Source: Chitinimonas arctica (GTDB lineage: Bacteria; Pseudomonadota; Gammaproteobacteria; Burkholderiales; Chitinimonadaceae). Taken from it: 64,000 nt of DNA. Below, piece by piece: positions 31,885 through 43,000 of the stretch. Where the stretch lies: contig NZ_CP041730.1 of assembly GCF_007431345.1 (NCBI RefSeq), positions 806,001 to 870,000 on the forward strand, given 5' to 3'. Position 1 is the stretch's first letter, and the number at the start of each line of letters is the position of its first letter. The notes beneath the pieces were generated by a model. That model was not told where the DNA came from. It was given only the letters and a program-made list of their open reading frames with translations, and made no database searches. The position numbers were made by a program, and so were the translations under genes.

Positions 31885-33750
31885 ATGGAAAACGCCCGCC
31901 AGTTCTTTGAGCAATTGAATCGCGACTATCTCGCCGTACATAAACACAAGGAAGACCTGTTCTGGTCCACCTATATGGCAACCAGCGACGATCACGCCGG
32001 TTTTGCCCAGGCGGAACAGGCTTACAAGGATTTTATTTCCGCGCCCGATCGGCTGGCCGAAACCCGCGCACACCTGGCCAGCCTGGATGCCGCGCCGGAA
32101 AGCGCCGACCGCGATGCGTTGCGACATGGCCTGCAGGGCTGGCTGGCGTTGTTCGAGAGCAATATCGTGGACAACGAAACCGCCCGCACCCTGATGCGCG
32201 AGTTGATCGAAACCGAGTCGGCGCTGTTCGCCAAGCGCCAGCAACTGACTCTGCAACATATCAATGAGCAAGGCGAACGCGAGGACGCTTCGCTGTCGAT
32301 GCTGGCCACCAACCTGTCGATGAATCCGCAGGAAGCCTCCCGGCGCAGCTCCTTCGAGAGCCTGCGCTCGCTGGAAACCTGGGTATTGGAAAACGGCTAT
32401 CTCGACATCGTGCGCCTGCGCAACCGCTTCGCCCGCTCGCTGGGTTTCCGCGACTACTTCGACTACAAGGTGCGCAAGAACGAGCAGATGTCGCCCGAAA
32501 CGCTGTTCGGCATCCTGGACGACTTCGAAACCCGTACCCGCGCCGCCAATACCCGTGCCCTGCAAGGCTTGCGGACAGCGCACGGAGAGGATGCGGCGCA
32601 ACCGTGGAATCTGCGTTTCCATATGAATGGCGATGTGCTGCGGCGCATGGATCCCTATGTGACCTTCGGCAAGGGCTTGCGCCGCTGGGTGGAAAGCTTC
32701 CGCCGCCTGGGCATCCAATACCGCGGCGCCACCATGCAGCTGGATCTGCTGGAGCGTAAGGGCAAGTACCAGAATGGTTTCTGCCACGGCCCCATCCCCA
32801 GCTACTTCGACGAACGGGGCAACTGGATTGCGGCGCAGATCAACTTTACCGCCGAGGCCAAGCCCGATCAGGTCGGCAGCGGCTGGCGCGCGCTCAACAC
32901 GCTATTTCACGAAGGCGGCCATGCGGCCCACTTCGCCAATGTGACGCAAAATTCGCCCTGCTTTTCGCAGGAATTTGCGCCGACTTCGATGGCGTATGCC
33001 GAAACCCAGTCCATGTTCTGCGATAGCTTGCTCGAAGATGCCGATTGGTTGAAGCGCTATGCCGTCAACGAGACCGGCGAAGCCATTCCGGATGAGCTGA
33101 TCCGTGCACGGATCGAAACCAGCCAGCCCTTCGCCGCCTACAACGAACGGTCGATCGCCGTGGTGTCTTACTTCGAATCCGCGCTGTATGGCATGGATGA
33201 ACGCGAGTTGACGCCTGCCGGCGTGCTGGCCTTGGCGCGCGCCACCGAACAGCGGGTACTGGGCGTGGAAAGCCCCCGTCCGATGCTGTCCATCCCCCAC
33301 CTGCTGAACCAGGAATCGGCCGCCGCCTATCATGGTTATCTGCTGGCCCATATGGCGGTCTACCAGACCCGCGCCTACTTCCTGGAGCGCTTCGGCTACC
33401 TGACCGACAATCCGGCCATCGGCCCCTTGTTGTCGCAGCATTACTGGGGACCGGGCAACAGCATCAATCACAACGCCACCCTGCTGAGCCTGACCGGCGA
33501 AGGATTCTCGGCCCGTTACCTGGCGGAGAAGTGCAATCTGACCGTGGATGCCGCTTGGCAATCGGCCCAGGCCAGCATTGCCGCCGCCAAGCAGCGTGAT
33601 TATTCGGCGGACTATCCGGCCCAGCTGGATGCCATCATCCGTATCGTCCATGGCGACCAGGTGCTGGCGGACAATAGCGTGTCGGAAACGGCGATGTGTG
33701 CCGACTTCGAACAGTGGGTGGCAAGCAACTATCCCGCCACTATCCACTGA
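31885..33750 (+). CDS. M3-family metallopeptidase (oligoendopeptidase-like)
   Basis: The 621-residue zinc peptidase has the gluzincin motif HEGGH near residue 341 within NTLFHEGGHAAHFANV. The third zinc ligand Glu is probably in AYAETQSMF about 28 residues later. The catalytic domain continues with YHGYLLAHMAVYQTRAYFLE and the M3-like YWGPGNSINHNATLL. No signal peptide is present, so a cytoplasmic role in degrading short peptides is likely. The length fits PepF-like rather than Dcp/PrlC-like (about 680) members. Confidence 0.85.
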   Translation: MENARQFFEQLNRDYLAVHKHKEDLFWSTYMATSDDHAGFAQAEQAYKDFISAPDRLAETRAHLASLDAAPESADRDALRHGLQGWLALFESNIVDNETARTLMRELIETESALFAKRQQLTLQHINEQGEREDASLSMLATNLSMNPQEASRRSSFESLRSLETWVLENGYLDIVRLRNRFARSLGFRDYFDYKVRKNEQMSPETLFGILDDFETRTRAANTRALQGLRTAHGEDAAQPWNLRFHMNGDVLRRMDPYVTFGKGLRRWVESFRRLGIQYRGATMQLDLLERKGKYQNGFCHGPIPSYFDERGNWIAAQINFTAEAKPDQVGSGWRALNTLFHEGGHAAHFANVTQNSPCFSQEFAPTSMAYAETQSMFCDSLLEDADWLKRYAVNETGEAIPDELIRARIETSQPFAAYNERSIAVVSYFESALYGMDERELTPAGVLALARATEQRVLGVESPRPMLSIPHLLNQESAAAYHGYLLAHMAVYQTRAYFLERFGYLTDNPAIGPLLSQHYWGPGNSINHNATLLSLTGEGFSARYLAEKCNLTVDAAWQSAQASIAAAKQRDYSADYPAQLDAIIRIVHGDQVLADNSVSETAMCADFEQWVASNYPATIH

Positions 33751-33972
33751 CCAAGGCCACTCAAGCGGCCAGCACCAGACAGGCGGGAACGGGCAAGCCA
33801 GCTCGTTCCCGCCGCCAGCCCAGGCCAAGGGTGTCCTCCAATATCAGCCCGGCCCGGATATAATGCGGCCGGCAAGACCCGCGACCCTCGCGCGGGTCTC
33901 CCTACGCCGCCGCACCTTGCTCCAAAGCGTGTGGCGCTCGTATCGATTCCGCTTATCAAGTCCTAGCCAGCC

Positions 33973-36900
33973 ATGCTCCCAGCCCAGTTCGATCTCGCCC
34001 TTTCTTCCTGTCTGTTGCGCGATCACCATACCTTAAGGCAGAAACTGCGTTCGCTGCGTGAACGGCACAAGCAGGGACAGCCCACCGAACGTGCCGACGC
34101 GGAACTGGCGCAGGCCGTCGCCGCCTCGCAGGCCAAGTACGCCGCGCGCCTGGCCAAGCTGCCCAAACCGCAGTTCGACGAGTCCTTGCCGGTCAACCAG
34201 CGCCGCGACGAAGTGCGCAGTGCCATTGCAAAGCACCAGGTGGTCATCCTCTGCGGCGAGACCGGTTCGGGCAAGACCACCCAGCTGCCCAAGATCTGCC
34301 TGGAGTTGGGACGCGGTGTCGCCGGCCTGATCGGCCATACCCAGCCGCGCCGCCTGGCGGCCCGCACCGTGGCCAGCCGTATCGCCCAGGAGTTGAAGAC
34401 CGAACTGGGCGACACGGTCGGCTACAAGGTGCGCTTTACCGACAAATCGTCCGAATTGAGCCTGGTCAAGCTGATGACCGACGGCATCCTGCTGGCCGAA
34501 ACCCAGACCGACCGCTTTCTCAGCCAGTACGACACCATCATCGTCGACGAGGCGCACGAGCGTTCGCTCAATATCGATTTCCTGCTGGGTTTCCTGAAGC
34601 AACTGCTACCGCGCCGCCCCGACCTGAAATTGATCGTCACGTCCGCCACCATCGATGCCGAGCGATTCAGCCAGCATTTCGACGGCGCCCCGGTGATCGA
34701 GGTATCGGGCCGCACCTATCCGGTGGAGGTCCGTTATAAGGAGCTGCGTTCCAAGGACCAGGACGATGCCGACCTGGAAATGGAAGAAGCCGTGGTCGAT
34801 GTGGTGCAGGATCTGTGGCGCAACGACGGCATGGGCGACGTACTGGTATTCATGCCGGGCGAGCGCGAGATTCGCGAAACCGCCGAGCAGCTGCGCCGCG
34901 CCAAGATCATGGGCGCCGAGATCGTGCCGCTGTTTGCCCGCCTGTCGGCCGAAGACCAGCAGAAGGTGTTCCGTCCCTCCAATGGCCGCCGCATCGTCCT
35001 CTCCACCAATGTGGCGGAAACCTCGCTGACCGTTCCCGGCATACGCTATGTGATCGACTCGGGCCTGGCACGGGTCAACCGCTACTCGCCGCGCGCCAAG
35101 GTCGAACAATTGCAGATCGAAAAGATCTCGCAGGCCTCGGCCCGCCAACGCGCCGGCCGCTGCGGCCGGGTGGCCGCCGGTATCTGCGTGCGGCTTTATA
35201 GCGAGAAGGATTTTCTGGGCCGGCCGGCCTTTACCGATCCGGAAATCCTGCGCTCTTCGCTGGCCGCCGTGATTCTGCGCATGCAGGCGCTCAAACTGGG
35301 ACGGGTGGAGGACTTCCCTTTCCTGGAAGCGCCGCCCGGCCGCCTGATCGCCGACGGTTATGCCCTGCTGCATGAGCTGGGCGCGGTGGATAGCCTGGGC
35401 AGCCTGACCCGCCTGGGCCAGGAATTGGCCCGCCTGCCGATCGACCCCAAGATCGGCCGCATGATCCTGGCCGGCCGCGACGAAGGCTGCCTGGCCGAGC
35501 TGCTGATCATCGCTTCCGCCCTGAGCATCCAGGACCCGCGCGACCGCCCCTTCGAAGCGCGCGACGCAGCCGACCGCGCGCACGCCAAGTTCGCCGACGA
35601 TAAATCCGATTTTGTCAGCCTGCTCAACCTCTGGCACTTCTTCGAACAGGCCCTGCAAAACAAGCAATCCAACAAGCTGCTGGTACAGGAATGCCATACC
35701 AATTTCCTCAGCTATCTGCGCATGCGCGAATGGCGCGAACTGCACAAGCAGCTGGCCGATATCGTCGAGGATATGGGCTGGAAGGTGCGCGACAGCCGCC
35801 CCGTCGACACGCCGGCACCTGCGGCACTGCCCGAGGCTGCACCCGGTGCCGGCAAGAAAGCCGAGAAAGCGCGCCAGCAAGCGGCGCAGAACCATCACGA
35901 CGCCCTGCATCGGGCGCTGTGCGCCGGCCTCTTGGGCCAGGTCGGGATGAAGCAGCCGGACGAGGACGAGTACCTGGGCGCCCGCGGCATCAAATTCAGC
36001 ATCTTTCCCGGCTCGGGCCTGAAGAAGAACCGGCCCAAATGGGTCATTTCGGCCGAACTGGTCGAAACCACCAAGCTATACGCCCGCTGCGTGGCGGCCA
36101 TCCAGCCGGAATGGCTGGAAAAGCTGGCCGACCACCTGGTCAATCGCGACTATTTCGAACCGCACTGGGACGAGGGCATGGCCCAGGTCACCGCCAGCGA
36201 ACGGGTCACCCTGTACGGCTTGCCGGTCATCGCCCGCCGCAAGGTGCACTTCGGTTCGATCCGGCCGGCCGAAGCACGCGAAATCATGTTGCGCGAAGGC
36301 CTGGCCGGGCGCCGCTTCAATACCCGCGCGGCGTTCTGGCTGCACAACGAAAAGCTCATCAGCGAGATCGAGGAACTGGAGCACAAGGCCCGCCGCCAGG
36401 ACGTGCTGGTGGACGAGACGGTGCTGTTCGATTTCTACGACCAGCGGGTGCCGGCCGAGGTGATGAACGGCCAGGGTTTCGATGCCTGGCGCAAGCAGGC
36501 GGAAAAGGAACAGCCGCAGCTGCTTTTCCTCAATCGCGACGATCTGATGCGCCATGCCGGCGAGTCCATCACCGTGCAGCAGTTCCCCCCCACCCTGCCC
36601 TTGGATGGCCTGGAACTGCCGCTGGCCTATCGCTTCGAACCGGGCCATCCGCTGGACGGCGTCAGCGTGCAGTTGCCCTTGCATCTGCTCAACAAGGTCA
36701 ATGGCCATGCTTTCGACTGGCTGGTGCCGGGCTTGATACGCGAGAAGATCACCCATCTGGTCAAATCGCTGCCCAAGTCTATCCGCCGCCTCTGCGTACC
36801 GGTGCCGGATTTCGTGACCCGCACCCTGGTCACGCTGGACAAGGCCGACCATCGCGCCGCACTGCTGCCGCAACTGGCCCAGGCCGTTGGGCGTGGCATT

Positions 36901-38040
36901 GGCCAACCGGTCGGCGTGGACGAATTCGATAGCGGCGACCTGCCCGGCCACCTGCGGATGAATATCCGAGTGGTGGATGACGCCGGCCAGGAATTGGCCA
37001 GCGGCCGCGATCTGGTCAGCCTGCGCGCCCAATTGGGCGAAGCGGCGCAAATGACCTTCCGCGAAGTAGCGGCCCAACCGGCCAAGGCGCCCGCCCCTGC
37101 CACCGCCAAAGGAAGCAAGGCGGCTGGCGCGCCGCCGGCTGGCGCACCCGCCTCACCCAAACCTGCCGCCGCCGGCCCCGCCATCGAAAAGGACGGTATC
37201 GTCAGCTGGAATTTCGGTGATCTGCCGGCCAAGCTGACCTTCGAGCGGGGCGGCGCCAAATTGACCGGGTATCCAGCCCTGGTGCCTTTCGAAGCCGCCT
37301 GCGCCATCCGTCTTTACGATACCGAGGCGGCGGCCGAAGCCGCCCATCGCCAGGGCGTGGTCCGGCTGATGCAGATGGAACTGAAGGAACAGGTCAAGCA
37401 GCTGCCCAAATGCTTTGCCAATTTCACCCAGAACGCCCTGCAACTGCGTGGCGTGGCCGATTCCGACAGCCTGATGAACGATCTGGTGGCCTGTGTCTGC
37501 GACCGCGCCTTTATCGGCGAAGACGCCCTGCCCCGCTCGCAAAAGGACTTCGACAATCAAAAGCAACGCGCCAAGGCACGCCTGCCCGCCGTGCGCGACG
37601 CCGCCTATCGCGTCCTGCAGGAGGTGGGCGGCGAGTACCAGCAATTGCAAGCCCAGCTGGCCAAGCCGGTCCGGCTGCAAAGCGAGCTGAAACAGCAGTT
37701 GAGCCGCCTGGTCTATCGCGGCTTCCTGCAAGACACGCCGTGGGAGCAGCTACCGCACCTGGGACGCTATCTGAAGGCCATCAAAGTGCGTCTGGAGAAA
37801 TACAACGCCAACCAGGCACGCGATGCCCAGCGCGGTACCGACGTGGCGGCGCTATGGGCGCGCTGGGAGGCGGAACAGGACAAATGGCGCAAGTTGGGCC
37901 GCGACCCTGCCCCCTTGGCGCCCTTCCGCTGGATGCTGGAGGAATTGCGCGTCAGCCTGTTCGCCCAGGAACTTCGTACGCCCTACCCGGTATCGACCAA
38001 GCGGCTGAACAAGATCTGGGAGGATTTGCTCAGGCAATGA
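33973..38040 (+). CDS. hrpA: ATP-dependent RNA helicase HrpA
   Basis: The 1355-residue DEAH-box helicase matches the family length (about 1300). It has Walker A GETGSGKTTQLPK near residue 95, DEAH box VDEAHERSLNIDF near 191, SAT motif VTSATIDAERFS, motif VI QRAGRCGRVAAG, then winged-helix/HA2, OB and the long HrpA-specific C-terminal DUF3418 region. An Ala/Pro/Lys-rich linker (about residues 1035-1070) interrupts the C-terminal part. In E. coli, HrpA rescues stalled or collided ribosomes and affects mRNA processing. The start at ATG 33973-33975 fits the family N-terminus. Confidence 0.95.
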   Translation: MLPAQFDLALSSCLLRDHHTLRQKLRSLRERHKQGQPTERADAELAQAVAASQAKYAARLAKLPKPQFDESLPVNQRRDEVRSAIAKHQVVILCGETGSGKTTQLPKICLELGRGVAGLIGHTQPRRLAARTVASRIAQELKTELGDTVGYKVRFTDKSSELSLVKLMTDGILLAETQTDRFLSQYDTIIVDEAHERSLNIDFLLGFLKQLLPRRPDLKLIVTSATIDAERFSQHFDGAPVIEVSGRTYPVEVRYKELRSKDQDDADLEMEEAVVDVVQDLWRNDGMGDVLVFMPGEREIRETAEQLRRAKIMGAEIVPLFARLSAEDQQKVFRPSNGRRIVLSTNVAETSLTVPGIRYVIDSGLARVNRYSPRAKVEQLQIEKISQASARQRAGRCGRVAAGICVRLYSEKDFLGRPAFTDPEILRSSLAAVILRMQALKLGRVEDFPFLEAPPGRLIADGYALLHELGAVDSLGSLTRLGQELARLPIDPKIGRMILAGRDEGCLAELLIIASALSIQDPRDRPFEARDAADRAHAKFADDKSDFVSLLNLWHFFEQALQNKQSNKLLVQECHTNFLSYLRMREWRELHKQLADIVEDMGWKVRDSRPVDTPAPAALPEAAPGAGKKAEKARQQAAQNHHDALHRALCAGLLGQVGMKQPDEDEYLGARGIKFSIFPGSGLKKNRPKWVISAELVETTKLYARCVAAIQPEWLEKLADHLVNRDYFEPHWDEGMAQVTASERVTLYGLPVIARRKVHFGSIRPAEAREIMLREGLAGRRFNTRAAFWLHNEKLISEIEELEHKARRQDVLVDETVLFDFYDQRVPAEVMNGQGFDAWRKQAEKEQPQLLFLNRDDLMRHAGESITVQQFPPTLPLDGLELPLAYRFEPGHPLDGVSVQLPLHLLNKVNGHAFDWLVPGLIREKITHLVKSLPKSIRRLCVPVPDFVTRTLVTLDKADHRAALLPQLAQAVGRGIGQPVGVDEFDSGDLPGHLRMNIRVVDDAGQELASGRDLVSLRAQLGEAAQMTFREVAAQPAKAPAPATAKGSKAAGAPPAGAPASPKPAAAGPAIEKDGIVSWNFGDLPAKLTFERGGAKLTGYPALVPFEAACAIRLYDTEAAAEAAHRQGVVRLMQMELKEQVKQLPKCFANFTQNALQLRGVADSDSLMNDLVACVCDRAFIGEDALPRSQKDFDNQKQRAKARLPAVRDAAYRVLQEVGGEYQQLQAQLAKPVRLQSELKQQLSRLVYRGFLQDTPWEQLPHLGRYLKAIKVRLEKYNANQARDAQRGTDVAALWARWEAEQDKWRKLGRDPAPLAPFRWMLEELRVSLFAQELRTPYPVSTKRLNKIWEDLLRQ

Positions 38041-38120
38041 GGAAGCACTGAACCATGCGTGATCGGCTAGCTCATACGCAGACAAGCCATGCATGACCTT
38101 TCGGAGGCAGCAAAGAAGGA

Positions 38121-38175
38121 AAAATATCAACCTATTGCGTCAAATACTTTATTTAGCGCAATAGGTTGATATTTT
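38121..38175. promoter_or_regulatory. hipBA operator 1: 19-bp perfect inverted repeat
   Basis: AAAATATCAACCTATTGCG (38121-38139) is perfectly inverted at 38157-38175 around a 17-bp AT-rich centre. Each arm contains CCTATTG/CAATAGG, the same core as operator 2. Long palindromes over the promoter are expected for autorepression by HipB dimers with HipA as co-repressor. Confidence 0.7.
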
Positions 38176-38201
38176 GCATCTCAAGAAAATTTGAAATGCT
38201 T

Positions 38202-38241
38202 AACCTATTGATCCAGACTCATGAAATATTCTCAATAGGTT
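38202..38241. promoter_or_regulatory. hipBA operator 2 overlapping the hipB ribosome-binding region
   Basis: AACCTATTGA (38202-38211) is inverted as TCAATAGGTT (38232-38241), 8 bp before the hipB ATG. Its AGG doubles as the ribosome-binding site. Operator centres are about 73 bp (seven helical turns) apart, suggesting cooperative binding on one DNA face. Confidence 0.65.
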
Positions 38242-38248
38242 GATCCAA

Positions 38249-38524
38249 ATGCCTCGTTACCGCGATGATATCAAACCGAACCTGCCGATTGCACTCCAAC
38301 TGCAACTCGAGTCGCTAGGCGAAGCCATTCGCCACGCAAGGAAAGAACGCGGCCTCAACCAGCGTGCGCTGGCCGACATGATAGGCGTGGCACCAAACAC
38401 GGTGGTGGCCATGGAGCAAGGCATGCCGACCGTTCAGATCGGGTCATATGCCCTTGCCATCTGGCACCTTGAAGTGCCTGGTGTGAACTTTGGTCCCCTG
38501 GACCGACTGCTCACGAGGGTTTGA
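38249..38524 (+). CDS. hipB: HipB-like antitoxin (XRE helix-turn-helix)
   Basis: The 91-residue DNA-binding protein has an XRE-type helix-turn-helix in the middle (RKERGLNQRALADMIGVAPN, then TVVAMEQGMPTVQIGSY). ATG 38249-38251 was chosen; a TTG three codons earlier lies inside the operator. It should neutralise HipA and repress the operon. The N-terminal 30 residues (RYRDDIKPNLPIALQLQLES) may form the HipA contact. Its stop is 2 bases before the hipA ATG, so translation is coupled. Confidence 0.85.
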   Translation: MPRYRDDIKPNLPIALQLQLESLGEAIRHARKERGLNQRALADMIGVAPNTVVAMEQGMPTVQIGSYALAIWHLEVPGVNFGPLDRLLTRV

Positions 38525-38526
38525 TC

Positions 38527-39852
38527 ATGGCTCGGGAAACGCTAGTACATGTATGGCCCGCCGACGCTGTTGATCCCATAGTCGCGGGAGTCTTCCGGCT
38601 TGAACCTGATCGCAGAGTTGGCACCTTCACCTACGACGACCAATACCGTGCGGGCCATTTTCCCGGCTTAGCACCGGATATGCCGATCAAGAACAAGCAG
38701 ATCAAGGTGATAAACGGTGATGCCATCTTCCCGTTATTTCGCGATGCAGGTCCAGACGACTGGGGGCGTCGCGTACTCGAACGCCGCCTGGGGCGTCCTG
38801 TGGATCTGTTCGAATCGCTAGTTCTCTGCCCTGTAGACGGGGTAGGCAATATCGCGTTAGGGGAGCTGGATTCGTCTCGATCAATTGCCTTAACGCTGGA
38901 CGAGTTCCTTGAGCACTATGAGGCACTGGATACTGCAAAGAAACTTGCAGAAACCCATGTCGAAACGGCGGTGCTACAAGCGGTCAACAACGGTACCAGC
39001 CTGGGTGGGACTAAACCCAAACTTTCGATCGAGCGAAAGGATAAGCAATTCCTACTTAAATTTCCGGCGAACGGCGATACGCCTTGGTTACCTCACGTTG
39101 AGGCGGCATTGCTTTGCATGGCAACAAAATGCGGCATCAATGCCTGTAAAGCCGAAGTGTATCGCCTGCCTGGCAAAGAGAAATTCGGACTGCTTGTCGA
39201 GCGATTTGATAGGTACAAGGTTAACGGAGGGTTTGCGCGCATCCCTTACGTCAGCGCCCATTCGGTTTTAAGAATGGATATCGCAGAACTGAGGGCAGAC
39301 CCTAGAGACATCGCACTTTACGCTACGCGAGGTTTCGATCCACAGTCTCTGGCCAGAAGCTATCCTGCATTCGCCGACGCAATGATGAGGTGGTGCGGTG
39401 GAAAAACCCATCATGCCGAGCAACTTCGCGAGCTGTGGCGCCGTATTGTTTTCAATGGCTTGGTTCGCAACATCGACGACCATACACGGAACCATGGTCT
39501 GATTTGTAGCGACCCCCATGCGGGCATCTGGCAGTTGTCCCCGGCCTTCGATGTCGTCACACCGGTTGCAGCCATGCGGCGACCTGCGATGTCAAGCGCC
39601 TACCGGTATGTGAAGGCGGGGCGACACGGCACAGGTACGAATACACCCCGTCTGGTTTGGAGCGCGAACCGAGAAGATCTTATCGAGGCAGCCGTCAGTC
39701 ATTATCAGTATGAAAGGGAGGAGGCTTCAATGTGGTTTGAAGCAACCCAGCAGTACGTGCGGACGCATTGGCAAACCTCCCTGTTGGAACAAGGCATGCC
39801 GAATGAAGAAGTTGCCCGTTATGAAAATGCGCTTGGATTGGGTTGGGAATAA
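38527..39852 (+). CDS. hipA: HipA-family serine/threonine kinase toxin
   Basis: The 441-residue protein contains the HipA N-terminal domain (VAGVFRLEPDRRVGTFTYDD), the P-loop-like TSLGGTKPKLSIERKDKQ, the substrate/ATP region FGLLVERFDRY, the catalytic loop VRNIDDHTRNHGLI near residue 315 and the metal-binding LSPAFDVVTP near 341. The catalytic residues appear intact. E. coli HipA phosphorylates GltX and causes growth arrest and persistence; the target here may differ. ATG 38527-38529 directly follows hipB. Codon and base composition is less GC-rich than hrpA, consistent with an acquired module. Confidence 0.9.
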   Translation: MARETLVHVWPADAVDPIVAGVFRLEPDRRVGTFTYDDQYRAGHFPGLAPDMPIKNKQIKVINGDAIFPLFRDAGPDDWGRRVLERRLGRPVDLFESLVLCPVDGVGNIALGELDSSRSIALTLDEFLEHYEALDTAKKLAETHVETAVLQAVNNGTSLGGTKPKLSIERKDKQFLLKFPANGDTPWLPHVEAALLCMATKCGINACKAEVYRLPGKEKFGLLVERFDRYKVNGGFARIPYVSAHSVLRMDIAELRADPRDIALYATRGFDPQSLARSYPAFADAMMRWCGGKTHHAEQLRELWRRIVFNGLVRNIDDHTRNHGLICSDPHAGIWQLSPAFDVVTPVAAMRRPAMSSAYRYVKAGRHGTGTNTPRLVWSANREDLIEAAVSHYQYEREEASMWFEATQQYVRTHWQTSLLEQGMPNEEVARYENALGLGWE

Positions 39853-40042
39853 GCACTAGTGGATTACAAGCAGGGCACAGTCCCCAATTCGTAAGCGGTA
39901 CTGCGTGCATGGGTTTGTCCTCCCCCTGCTCCCTGCCCGCCATTCATCCTCGCCCGCAACAAACCGTCGCAGGCCATTCAGTCCGGCACGGCAGGACGTG
40001 TACCATCGCCCTTTTTGTCATGTCTCACAAAAGGGATGGGCT

Positions 40043-43000
40043 GTGTTCAAACTATCGCGCGTTGCATTGACCACGGCGGCCGTGCTGGCCGCCTGGCCGG
40101 CTTGGGCTGCCGGCAATGGCTACTTCCGTTTTCCGTCGGTACGGAACGACACCCTGGTGTTCACCGCCGAGGGCGACCTCTGGTCCGCGCCGGCGAGTGG
40201 CGGCAACGCCCGTCGGCTGACCACCCACCCGGCCGAGGAAAACCGCTCGTCGATCTCGCCCGACGGTAAGTGGGTCGCCTTTTCCGCCGCGTACGAGGGA
40301 CCGACCGAGGTCTACGTGATGCCCTTGGCGGGCGGCCTGCCCAAGCGTGTCAGCTTCGAGAACAGCCGTGCCTTTACCCTGGGCTGGACGCCGCAAGGCG
40401 AAGTCCTGTTCAGCGCCCAGCATGCCACCGGTCCGAACGCGCAGCGGGTGGTAGCGGCCGTCGCGCCGAAAACCCTGGCCAAGCGCATCTTTCCGCTGGC
40501 CGACGCCAACGACGCGGTGCTGGATGATAGCGGCGAGTATCTCTACTTCGTGCGCTTCGGCCTGGCCACCACCGGCGACAATGCTCGCCACTACCGGGGC
40601 GGCGCCTTGTCGCAACTTTGGCGCTATGCGCTGAAGGGCGGCCGGGAAGCGGAGCGTATCGGCCCGCAGGACAGCAATCTGCGCCGGCCGATGTGGTGGA
40701 ATGGCCAGCTGGTGGTAATCAGCGACCAAAGCGGCCGCGATAATCTGTGGAGCATGCAGCCGGACGGCAGCAATTTCAGCCCGCTGACCCAGCATACGAC
40801 TTTCGACGTGCGTTCGGCCAGCATGGGCAACGGGCGTATCGTCTATCAATTGGGCGCCGATCTGCGGCTATACGAACTGGCCGCCAAACGTGACCAGGCC
40901 GTGCCCATCAGCCTTGCCTCGGACTTCGATCAAATGCGCCCGCGCTGGCTGGAAAAACCACTGCGCTATATGAGCTCAAGCAAGCTCGCAGCCGAGGGGG
41001 ACAAGGTTGCCATTACCGCCCGTGGCCGCGTCACCGTGGCCGGCATCGGCCCCATCCGCCGGGTCGATATCACGCAACCGCCCGGCAGCCGCCTTGGCGC
41101 CGCCGTGATCGGCAAGGACGGCAAGTGGCTGTATGCCATTTGCGACGCCAGCGGCGAGCAGGAAATCTGGCGCTTCCCGGCCGACGGCGGTAGCGGGGGC
41201 CATGCGCTTACCCATGATGGCAGCGTCGCGCGGGTGGACATCTACCCCTCGCCTGATGGCAAATGGTTGGCGCATAGCGACAAGCGCGGCCGCTTGTGGC
41301 TGTTGGAGCTGGCCAGCGGCAAGAATGAATTAGCGGATGACGGCAGCCTGGTCGGCAGCGATGAGTATGCCGACATCGTCTGGTCACCCGATAGCCGCGC
41401 CATCGCCCTGGTCCGGCCCACCAATAACCGCCAGCTGAACCAGATCGGCCTCTATTCCCTGGAGCACAAGCGCACCCACTGGCTGACCAGCGACAAGTAC
41501 GAATCGACTTCGCCCAGCTTCAGCCCGGACAACAAATGGCTGTGGTTCCTGTCCAATCGCAGTTTCCAACTCCAGACCGGCAGCACCTGGGGCGATCGCA
41601 ATACCGGCGCCCATCTCGACCGCCGCGGAAAAATCTATGCCTTGGCGCTACAGGCGGCCAATCGCTTCCCCTTCCAACCCAAGGATGAATTGCAGGCGGC
41701 CAAGCCCACGGTGGAAGACAAGCCGGCCGATGCCGCCAAGCCGGAAGCGAAGGAAGCCAGGAAATCCGACGCCAAGCCCGCCGCCATCCAGTTCGAAGGC
41801 CTGGCGGAGCGGCTGTTCGAAGTTCCCCTGCCGGCAGGCAATTTCAAAGCCGTGCAAAGCAGCGACAAGCGCCTCTACCTGCTGGAGCGCAACGACGGCA
41901 AGGATGAGCTGAAGAGCCTGGCAATCGACAACACCGTCCCCAAGGCCGAGTTGTTCGTCGCCGATGTCAACGAATTCGCCCTGTCGCAGGACGGCAAGAA
42001 ACTGTTCTACCGCAAGGGCGACGACGATGGCGCCACCATGTATATCGTTGACGCCGCCGCCAAGGTGCCGGCCGAGCTTGGCCCGTCCAGCGTGCGTATA
42101 GGCGACTGGCGCATGCGTATCGATCCGCCGCAGGAATGGCGGCAGATGTTCGCAGATAGCTGGCGCGTGCACCGCGACCAGCTGTACGACCGCCAATTAC
42201 GCGGCGTGGACTGGCTGGCGGTGCGCAAGCAGTATTTGCCGCTGCTGGATCGGGTGAGCGATCGCAGCGAGCTGGACGACGTCCTGGCGCAAATGGTGGC
42301 GGAAGTAGGCAGCCTGCATTCGCAGGTGGTGCCGGGCGATGTTCGCCGCAGCCAGGACGGCGCCACCGCAGCGGGATTGGGCGCCTTGCTGGAGCCGGTC
42401 ATCAATGGCTGGAAAGTGGCGCATATCTACAAGAGCGAACGCGAACTGCCAAGCGAACGTTCTCCCTTGCAAGCGCCTGGCGTGGATGTCCGGGTGGGCG
42501 ACGTGATCGTGGCGGTCAATGGCTACCGCAGCAACGAGATGCAGGATATCTCAGAATTGCTGCGCAACCAGGCCGGCCAGCAGGTGCTGCTGGAGGTCAA
42601 GCGTGGCGAAACGGCGGTGCGCCGCGTGGTGGTGACCCCGGTCAATGCCCAGCAGCACGCCGCGCTACGCTACACCGACTGGGAACAGCGCCGCCTCGAG
42701 TTGGTCGAGCGAGCCGGCCAGGGCAAGCTCGGTTATCTGCACCTGCGCGCCATGGGCAGCACCGACATGGCCAGCTTCGTGCGGGAGTTCTACGGCCAGT
42801 ACGAACGGGATGGCTTGATCATCGACGTGCGCCGCAACAACGGCGGCAATATCGATAGCTGGATTATCGAAAAACTGCTGCGCCGGGTCTGGGCCTACTG
42901 GGCGCCCCCGGGTACCGCACCTTACGCCAATATGCAGCAGACCTTCCGCGGCCATCTGGTGGTCCTGACCGATGCGCTGACCTACTCCGACGGCGAGACC

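Noticed and set aside
31762..32787. Minus-strand frame over the M3 peptidase gene
   Set aside because: Antisense shadow; the sense gene has a full catalytic signature.
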